Shown piece after piece: positions 56,390 through 64,000 of a stretch of DNA of 64,000 bases (position 1 is the stretch's first letter; each line of letters opens with the position of its first letter). Origin of the DNA: Caprella mutica (lineage: Eukaryota > Arthropoda > Malacostraca > Amphipoda > Caprellidae); assembly GCA_947561585.1 (NCBI GenBank), contig CANNZV010000272.1, positions 124,001 to 188,000 on the forward strand. Direction: 5' to 3'. The position numbers were made by a program, and so were the translations under genes. Under the pieces are notes generated by a model, which made no database searches, was not told the origin of the DNA, and was given only the letters and a program-made list of their open reading frames with translations.

Positions 56390-56555
56390 GACATAAAATA
56401 TATGTATATAGGGGGGCGTGCCGCCCCCCGAACCCCCCTGCCAGGTCATTAAACAATCATGAAGTGTGCAGTACAACAATCTAGAGGATACAACAAACTA
56501 CATTAGCAACTCTCAGTTATTTCTATCTAAGTAGTTCTTCATTTGTTTAACTACT
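56390..56555. mobile_element. MITE family W fragment (copy 3)
   Basis: ACATAAAATATATGTATATA through GTAGTTCTTCATTTGTTTAAC matches the centre and one side of copies 1 and 2; both outer ends with the C-runs are lost. It lies inside the long-inverted-repeat element. Confidence 0.8.
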
Positions 56556-56854
56556 CACATACTTAATAAATAAATGATATCAATTTTCTTACCTTGATTC
56601 AAATGGGTGACAATAAAAGCTAACGATATAAGCATTTAAAACATCATTTACTAATAACATGAATATTCGGCATCATAGACAATTGTTCATACGAATAAAA
56701 TGTTCTTAGAATGTTTAAATCTATAAGAATCAATCTTTATAGTGTTTGGAAACACTCCTGTTTAGTAATTATCGTAGCCTGTTCTGTGGTAGACATTGTT
56801 CTGTGGTGGACAGCTGCTGTGGACATCGCGAACTTTACCCCTTTAAGGGCCGTA

Positions 56855-57019
56855 GGGTAAGTTCCGAATTATCGGTCAGTTCCACATCTTCGGATATATA
56901 AAAAAAACGATAAAATAGAAATAATTATTATTTCAGTATGATAGGTTGAGTACTCAATTATATCGTTTTATCTTATATGTTTGAAGATGTGGAACTGACC
57001 GATAATTCGGAACTTACCC
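56855..57019. mobile_element. GGGTAAG palindromic MITE, copy 4 (best preserved)
   Basis: GGGTAAGTTCCGAATTATCG..GGTCAGTTCCACATCTTC at the left is mirrored almost perfectly at the right, giving terminal repeats of about 38 bp. TA on both sides suggests a Tc1/mariner-type target. 165 bp. Confidence 0.85.
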
Positions 57020-57153
57020 TATCTAGGTAGCTAAATTCTTTTCATTTTAGGCTACCTATCTTGTTTATAATCTTATAACTTACCTTACTTAACAGGGCTT
57101 AAACAATTAATAGACACTTTCACACATCTGTTATAAGCAATTAGACTCATTAA

Positions 57154-57993
57154 GGGGATGGTTTCCGGTATTTAGGATGTACCAATAATACTTGTCCGAT
57201 TGAGCTGAGATTTTAACATAAGGTGTAAAGTGAAAAGAAATCATATGCTCTCTTTTGAGATTTTTTCATTTTGGGGCCCCCCTCCCCCGTGGGGGTCGAA
57301 AAACCTTCTTTTTCGACCCCCCCCCCCCCGGGAAACTATAGAACGGCTTGGGGGTTGGTGCTACAGAAAAATTTATTGATGCTAATATGTTCTCTACTAC
57401 TATCCTAAGGTCGTGGTGCAGCTTTTTTTTTGAATTTCTATCTGAAAAAATTTTTATTTGAATTTTAAAAAAAATTGTCATATTTTATTTTATTTTTTTT
57501 TGTTTTTCAAAAAAAATTAAGTTTATAGAAGAAGTTATAGGAAAAGGGCTTCACCACGACCTTAGGAATTTCGGTCTGAACATATTAGCTCTTATACATT
57601 TTTCTGTAGCACCAACCCCCAAAAAGTTCTATACATTTGAACGTGGAGAATTTGAGAAAAAATGGTACTGAGATAATGGAGGAAGAAAAGTATTTTTCAA
57701 TAAATTTTTTAAATTTAAAAAAAAACTATATGCTTTTCGTCCCAGCCAAGAAGACTGGGACTCTTCAGTTATAACTGAAGAGCAAAACGAGCGCGCACAG
57801 AGATTGTTAGTGGGTGAAACCCACTCTCTATAAGAGAATAACTCCCTAACCCCCAAACTGAGAAGCGCGTTTGACACACGTACAAACGTACTAGGTGAAT
57901 GGAATTTTTTATAGTTTTCTTTGGTAGATTTGCAGGGTAACTAAATTAAAAAAAAAAAAAACGAAAAAATGGAAAATACCGGAAACCATTCCC
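57154..57993. mobile_element. TTAA-flanked 0.84 kb hairpin MITE
   Basis: TTAA (57150-57153 and 57994-57997) flanks ends GGGGATGGTTTCCGGTATTT and, reverse complemented, GGGAATGGTTTCCGGTATTT. A second inverted block (TTGGGGGTTGGTGCTACAGA at 57349, and CTGTAGCACCAACCCCCAA at 57603) with CCTAAGGTCGTGGTG further in makes nearly the whole element a hairpin. TTAA fits piggyBac-like mobilisation. The 71- and 82-codon frames inside are unsupported. Confidence 0.8.
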
Positions 57994-57997
57994 TTAA

Positions 57998-59534
57998 GAA
58001 ACAAAATACCTAGTTGCTTTTTTGGAGAAAATAGGTAAGCACAGCTCAACATCACAGTGAGGAATTTAAAACTAACTGTTAATGTTTTCTGAACTGCGGA
58101 AAAGTTCAGTGAGTGGACACTGAATGAGATTAATAGAGAATAGGAAATATAGATAAAAGGTTATCAATGTTTGGCTAATTTTAAAAGAAATAACACCACG
58201 CTATCATAAATATCATAAACTACACTTTAAACTGTATTTAACATGAATCAATTAGGTATTTTAGTTTTATAATTTCATAGTTTCGGTTTTTCTGCGTGAG
58301 ATGTAACACAATTTAATTAAAATAAAAACCTTCAAAGAGTCCGAAAATGATTGTTTAAAGTACAGAATCGGATTCGGAAGGTTAAAAATAGCCTATGTTT
58401 GAATTATCTCAAACACTCCATTTTGAAAATATGAAAAATATACTTTTTTTAAAAAGTTCAATTTTGTAAAACGATCATCCAGAGCTTATCTGACTTCACA
58501 GATCGATTTGGAAGGCTCATTTTAGTAAGAATTGGTACCTTTTGAAATAATATCTGTTCGAAATTGGTCGTGATTTTCGTATTTGAGATTCAATTTTTTA
58601 TTTTTGTGCATAAAATTGAAGAAATTCAACTCGTCATAATTTTTTATTCAATGTTTCGATTTTTTTGAAACCTAATGTATAGATAGAATTTTGGACGTTG
58701 ATTTGCAGAAATTCGATCTGGTTTTTGAAATACAAGAGGGTTTTCAAATATAGGTGTGATTTCGACACCCCCGTTCAAATTCAGAACTTTTTTTACGGGA
58801 TTGTAGCTTAATAATATATTAATATAATGTACTCAATCCCGTTCGAAAATCACCATGCATTCGAAATTTATAGACGTTCGAACAATTTAATATCTCTTAT
58901 CTTTCGAATCAGGCGAAATTTCGGAAAAAAACTCGTGAATAAAATAAATTTTGATGAGGTTTGTTAAAATTTTTCTGGAATCAGATTTCTAAAAAAATTC
59001 TCAATAAAGGATTTCAGAGGTCAAACGCGCATCGACCCCGTGTCCGAAAGCCAATCAAGGAATTCGAAAAATAGTCATACTAAAAGATGCGTATTAAAGA
59101 GTTCTTCCATACAATTAAAAAAAAATTAATTTGGACAATAAACAAAAATCTGATTTGAGAAAAACCTTTATGCAGATCATGCACAAACCAGTCATGCTAA
59201 TCTAGTTAGCTCAGTAGATGTCAACCTCATTTTGTGGCGTATCTTAGAAAGGGAAGGAAGAGAGAGAGGTTAGTCTGTTGAGCACTCATCCGATTCGTCT
59301 TCAAACGCTGATCACGAAACTATTTTCAAAATGGTCGAAATTTAACTAGCCCGTACACGACTTTTGGGCACCTAGGTAGACAGCAAAAATGGTGATGTGG
59401 AATATCAGCAAAATTAGGGTTGCCTTACATCAAAATTTGCGTCTCCGTGAGCTCTATCTAATGATGAGGGTCAAATAGGGGTGGGAGTTGGGGGTAAGGA
59501 GTAAGGCGGGAGAATAGGTTTAGTTAGCTGCGCA
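57998..59534. other. No gene seen
   Basis: AT-rich with many TTCGAAA/AATTTCG words (58560-58940). No ends or domains found. Confidence 0.4.
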
Positions 59535-59709
59535 CGATCAGTCTGTGTACTACAGTAGACGGGTGAGGTGTGTGGCTGGGGCTGCACACGCTAGCTGTGT
59601 ACCTAGGTAGACAGTTTGTACTTAGTAGCCACTGAGTGTATATAAAGATGGAGGTAGCATAGTGCAGGCAAAAGTGATGCCAAAAAGTGGCGCCATGGGC
59701 GTGTCTTAA
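59535..59709 (-). mobile_element. Remnant of piggyBac-type 5' region (inverted)
   Basis: Read on minus: TTAAGACACGCCCATGGCGC, CACTTTTTGGCATCACTTTT, TATATACACTCAGTG, GTACACAG. The same order occurs on + at 61536-61660 before the piggyBac transposase. A TTAA sits exactly at its outer edge (59706-59709). It probably marks a second, mostly deleted copy. Confidence 0.55.
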
Positions 59710-59860
59710 CCCCAGTATATAGAATATGTAGAGACAATCGAGACGTTTAATACGTGACGTCATCACAGCAACACTATAAAAGGAAAATTGTCACTACTTA
59801 TCACGCTATTGTTATTACTATGTATATTTTTTATACTGTGGTCTAAACCAATGGCGCCCC
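59710..59860. repeat. Remnant related to family A copy 4 interior
   Basis: TACGTGACGTCATCACAGCAACACTA is shared with 10829-10855, and ATTGTCACTACT follows on the same side. Confidence 0.6.
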
Positions 59861-61535
59861 TCCCACTCACATCAGTTTAACAGAATGCACGGAAAGGAGA
59901 TGATGTGCGTGTTAGACTCGCTCTACCTCATGCACAACTCGAAACCCTATTTTTTAAAGATTCAACAGTTACTTAAGAATACAGATTATTAACTTTGCTT
60001 TGATATCTCACTAAAACTATAATTTTATTACAGTAATAACGAGATGATCTGAGAGAATGTATGCTCAAATCATGATAAATTCACAGCAAAAAGTATTATT
60101 AAACCATAAAAATTATAAGAATTTATCCATTGGTCAAAGCATATACTTCTCAAAAAGAAAGACAATGCTACTGACTATTTTCGACTAATTTATTGCACGA
60201 AAGTTTGTGATTAAATTACATCCTAAGAAAAAAGAAGCAATGGCGGCCCATACACGTATATCCAGAAACTTAGTGTGACGTCACGACTTGATCATTTTAT
60301 TAGATTGAATGTAAAATTTAAATATACTTCTAACTCTTGTTGACATCTGATCAGCATGGAGAAAATATATGTATTAATTACCGTACAACGGAAGTAAATG
60401 AAAAATAAAAGTATTTTATGTACAGATGCAATCAATATATCGCGTGTTTGCGAGTACAGTAACATAACTTCAAAAAAGCTGTTTTTCAGGAGAGGCGTAT
60501 TAGTACTTGTAATGTACGTACATTTAATGGTATATCGTTAGGACATTTAGCATCTCTAGCGGTATATTTTAAAGTTTCAATGATGATTTTTTTACCAAAA
60601 TAATCAGCATTTTATGATTAATAATATCTATATGGATAACTCTAAAATACATGTTTTTGTACTTATGACGTTGTTGCTGCAAACAAGCGATATATGAAAG
60701 GGGTTTAACTTACCCTTTTTGTTACATATGTTACATGGTGGGATAATACGTAAACCACCATAAAAATATCATTCATGAACATAAGTTGCATGGTGGGATT
60801 AAATATCTCCCACCTTATAATGCATCATTTTATTTTCATTTACATTCAGTACTATTGAGTTTATTAATATAAAATGATAAGAACCACCAATGCAACTTGG
60901 TACTTTTTTATTCTCAATTCTTATGACTCAAAGAATTGATGTCTGTTTCGGATCCAAAAACTATATCGCTAACATCAAATGGAAGTTAGATACAAGGGAC
61001 TCGAAGAGTCAGTCAGAAAGGAGAGTGGCTCAGTGAACAAATTTATCTACCACGATTCGTTGGCCAAGCTCATGAATGAAGAAAATCAGTTTGCTTAATT
61101 AAAAAGAATGTGTTTGCAAAAGATGAAACTGACAGATGGAAGAGGAAAATGAAGAGTTGAAGTCAATGAAACCTAATTTCCTACCTAGCAAAAACTGTAA
61201 GAGGAAAATGAGAAGAGATAGTAAATGAAGCATGCAAGCCTACATTAGCATTAGTGTTAAAAATGAGTTGTGATTAAAACAATTATGATAGTTTAATCTT
61301 TTTAATTTAACTTTTAATATAATAAAATGAGACCCAACTACAAAAAATAATGTTTTCATAAATCTCCCCAATTGCGTGAGATTTCACAATTGGTAAATAA
61401 TTTGTTATCAAAATTGGGATAGCTACAAACAGTACAGAACAGCATAACCTCCCTCGACTGTTACTCAATTAGCACTGAGCATTGGAGGAGGGGCATACGA
61501 CCCCATTGAACCAAGTGGCAGGGGTGCATTGGGGG
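59861..61535. other. No gene seen
   Basis: AT-rich; GCATGGTGGGATAA-type words repeat twice at 60730-60800. 60980-61270 has degraded repeats of GACTCGAAGAG/GATGGAAGAGGAAAATGA shared loosely with 33330-33440. Confidence 0.35.
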
Positions 61536-62041
61536 AAGACACGCCCATGGCGCCACTTTTTGGCATCACTTTTCCTTGCAAGACATGATGCCTCCATACC
61601 TATATATACTCAGTGTTAGTAGCGCACGCATGGCCCGTCTACTCTGGTACACAGTGCTGGTGTTAGGCTGCGCTTGCAGGTGTATACTAAAGTACACAGT
61701 GTTTTTGTTATATATATTTTGCGTTATATTATTATTCATTATATGCTAGTTGTGTACTTTCTACGTCAGTTTTAGTTATTCTATAGAGTACTTGTATTAG
61801 TTGTCAATATTTAATTCAAGGTTATATCCTTTTCTCTTGTACCTATTTTATGTAATATCGACATTATTATTTTTTGTTATACTTATGCACACATAATATA
61901 TATTATTTTAGTAATTTGAAGAGGAAATAAGTAAATTTTTTATTGAAATAATGCTGCCTGCCTCTCAATAATCCCTTTCATCACTTACAGATAAATTGGT
62001 ATTTTTAACTTTATAAACTTGTTACCTATAAGCTAATAACT
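61536..62041 (+). promoter_or_regulatory. piggyBac 5' leader / promoter candidate
   Basis: Starts with the block shared with 59535-59709 (ACACGCCCATGGCGCCACTT) and contains a TATA-like run TATATATACT at 61601 conserved in the second copy. The last 300 bp before the ATG at 62042 are AT-rich. The terminal inverted repeat and TTAA are not recognisable here (GGGGGAAGACACG replaces TTAAGACACG). Confidence 0.4.
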
Positions 62042-64000
62042 ATGGCCCCACCCAAGTCTAAACTGCAGCAGGGCATGACGTCTGAGGAGATTCGTGAAAT
62101 GGTTGAACATTTGAATGAAGAGTATGAAACTCCTCAGGTGATTCAAGAGTTGGAGAGGGCTGCCGAGCAACTGGAATACTCGGATGAGGACGTTTTCGCC
62201 TCCGCACTGATTAGAGCTACCACTGTGTCATTTCCGTCACTACAACCGCTTGAGGAAATGCAGCCAGAAGGTGAAAATGAGCCCATTGTTGAGACGGAAT
62301 TCCTGCAATTAGGCGCCCCAACAGCTGACCCACTTGTAGGCACGACCACTGACCCACAGCCGGGCACGTCTGTAATAGTTGTAGATTTCTCAAGCGATGA
62401 AGAAGATCACCTTGAGTCGCAGGACGAATTGTTGCCAACGAGCGTACTTGCTGCTGCTGTTTCTCTTCGGGCCCGAATCCCAACCGAGAACGAAGGGGGC
62501 GACATTTCTGCTGGGAGCAGAGTGAGAGAGAGGAAGCTCATCCTACCACTGAGCAGTAGGGAGAGGCTAAACTGGAAGAAAGCTACAGGAAAGGACAGCT
62601 CCTCGCTCCTTGACGTTCAAACCCAGTAACACGGGGATTCAGGTGCCCATCCCCGATGACTTTGATGAGCTGGCTGCGTTGATGTTATTCTTGCACGACG
62701 ACCTATGGAAAATCATTGCCGATGAAAGCAACAGATATTACCACCAGAAGAAGAAAGAAAATGCTGTGAAAGCCCCTATCACAACAGCAGAGGCTCGTTG
62801 CTACATTGGGATTATGATCCTATTTGGTCTTCAAACCCCTCCTAACATCCGGACACCGTGGTCACGTGACTCTACATTCCGTAATGACATCATCTCATCC
62901 AGCATGTCATTGAACAGATTCCTGCATATCCACGAACATTTCCACCTTGTAGATAATAGTACTCTGCCGACCAGTGACACAACTGAGTACAAGACAAGTC
63001 GCGTCATGTCATTACTTGGGCCACTACAGGAAAAATGCTGCTCTGTATACAAGGCGGAGTCTCGGGAACTGGCAATTGACGAAGGCAGCATGGGATGGAA
63101 AGGACACGGTGCCATGCGACAGTATAATCCGAATAGCTTGTGGAGACCAGAACAGGGTACCTCTCCAACATCCTTCTTCATGACAACACGAAGAGGACTG
63201 TAGATGAAGTTGTGTTGACACTCCTTGACTGCTCTCCTTACAAGAAGCATGAAGGCTACGCCCTATACACCGACAGATTCTACACATCATCTGATCTGTT
63301 TTGGCACCTGCGGTCTAAACTTGGCTTCGATGCAACAGGGACCTGCATGTCAAACAGGCATCAATACCCTAAAGATCTGAAGATCGGTAAGGGAACAGCC
63401 AAGACACCCAAGGGTGAAGTTACTAGCTTCACAACAGCAAAAGGAGGGCACCGTATGATTGCCATGAAGTGGAGAGATTCAAAAGATGTGTTTATGCTCT
63501 CCACTGAGCACAGTGAGACTATCTTGGATTGTACCAGTCAAAAAAGTCGTGTACCAGCGAGGAAACCTGAAATGGTACTGGAGTACAACAAGTACATGGG
63601 CGGCGTGGATCTCAATGACTATCTGGAATCGAAGTACTCTCCCTGTCGTGCCACACGGAAAATGTGGAAGAAGCTCGCATTGTACCTCATTAGTACGGCC
63701 ATTACTAATGAGTACATTATTTACCGGATGGTCAAGAAGGAATTACAGGTGTCGCAGAGCGCTCACTATGCCTTCATTGATAGACTCGGCAACATGATGA
63801 TGGCAATGTCTGACAGCAATGTCTTAGGAATGGTGCCACCCGTGAATGTCAGCATTGGACACATTCCCGCGGCATACGCTCCAGTCCCCAATTCAGTCCA
63901 CAAGTCCTCAACATGTGAGACAAAACGAGCACAGCACCGCTGCCAGATGCAAGGATGCAAATCCAAGTCTATTTTCTACTGCGTTGAATGCAATAAATGC
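62042..64000 (+). pseudogene. piggyBac-like transposase, two frameshifts, runs off window
   Basis: Three consecutive frames form one protein. Frame 1 (62042-62629): acidic N-terminus from MAPPKSKLQQGMTSEEIREM. Frame 2 (about 62605-63203): GIQVPIPDDFDELAALMLFL, ETNRY-like DESNRYYHQK, then ELAIDEGSMGWKGHGAMRQY with the first catalytic Asp. Frame 3 (about 63184-64000): TVDEVVLTLLDCSPYKKHEG, YALYTDRFYTSSDLFWHLR with the second Asp, EYNKYMGGVDLNDYLESKYS with the third Asp, and the start of a Cys-rich zinc domain (HRCQMQGCKSKSIFYCVEC). This DDD triad and order are diagnostic of piggyBac. Between MRQYNP and TVDEVV about 30 residues expected in the family are missing, probably an internal deletion around 63130-63190. 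The C-terminal zinc domain continues past 64000. Good frame preservation indicates recent death, or assembly errors. Confidence 0.9.

Larger units (their letters stand above)
54320..56847. mobile_element. Long-inverted-repeat element, 2.5 kb, with nested insertions
   Basis: Arms at about 54320-54715 and 56556-56847 are inverted copies (GGGGTAAAGTTCGCGATGTCC, GAACAGGCTACGATAATTAC, TAAACATTCTAAGAACA, CACCCATTTGAATCAAGGTAAG). GGCCGTA is repeated outside, 7-9 bp depending on how the adjoining MITE at 56855 is trimmed. The left arm carries a 110-bp insertion (54372-54482) absent from the right arm. The space between the arms is filled by a hAT-like element and a family W fragment; no transposase. 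Confidence 0.7.

Noticed and set aside
59205..59260. tRNA-like A-box (TAGTTAGCTCAGTAGA)
   Set aside because: No B-box at proper distance and no cloverleaf could be drawn.

Overview
This is an AT-rich invertebrate nuclear sequence, most likely from an arthropod. The evidence is a DUF4806-type gene, jockey-like and CR1-like LINEs, a Penelope-like element, and mariner, Tc1, Tigger, jerky, hAT and piggyBac remnants. An insect is the best guess, held weakly. No rRNA, tRNA or intact conserved housekeeping gene is visible. Most of the window is nested and decayed mobile DNA. Only two gene models look spliced: a zinc-finger plus tyrosine-recombinase gene on + (39.2-44.7 kb) and a DUF4806 gene on - (31.9-34.0 kb). 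Both carry frameshifts or a premature stop, so each is a pseudogene or contains assembly errors.

Layout. 0-3 kb: a degenerate tandem duplication, a 0.9 kb inverted-repeat element and a fragment of a Cys-rich transposon-associated protein. 3-18 kb: a nest of DNA transposons. A non-autonomous family with perfect 8-bp target duplications occurs four times (3235, 9515, 10714, 17186). A 3.7 kb terminal-inverted-repeat element sits at 5387-9100. A Penelope-like reverse transcriptase (minus strand) is split by a 982-bp insertion. A jerky-like transposase is split by two insertions. 18-26 kb: palindromic MITEs, a Tigger transposase fragment, a mariner-like transposase, a GC-rich 1068-bp LINE-derived element encoding a 2A motif and a PHD finger, and a zf-BED/hAT N-terminus. 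26-31 kb: three different tandem-repeat fields. 31-36 kb: the DUF4806 gene, a LINE 3' end and a small Cys-rich exon. 37-45 kb: interspersed repeats and the tyrosine-recombinase-like gene. 48-50 kb: a hAT-like MITE and a truncated jockey-like reverse transcriptase. 50-57 kb: a MITE family with 9-bp duplications, a decayed Tc1 element with a long inverted duplication, and a nested stack of long-inverted-repeat and hAT-like elements. 57-64 kb: a TTAA-flanked MITE and a recently decayed piggyBac transposase running off the window end.

The most notable item is the 1068-bp element at 22763-23830. It has its own 9-bp target duplication and joins the start of a LINE ORF1 (2A plus PHD finger) to the C-terminal zinc knuckle of ORF2. 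It looks like a self-contained non-autonomous derivative of a 2A-carrying CR1-like LINE. All family assignments are from reading motifs by eye; no database search was run.
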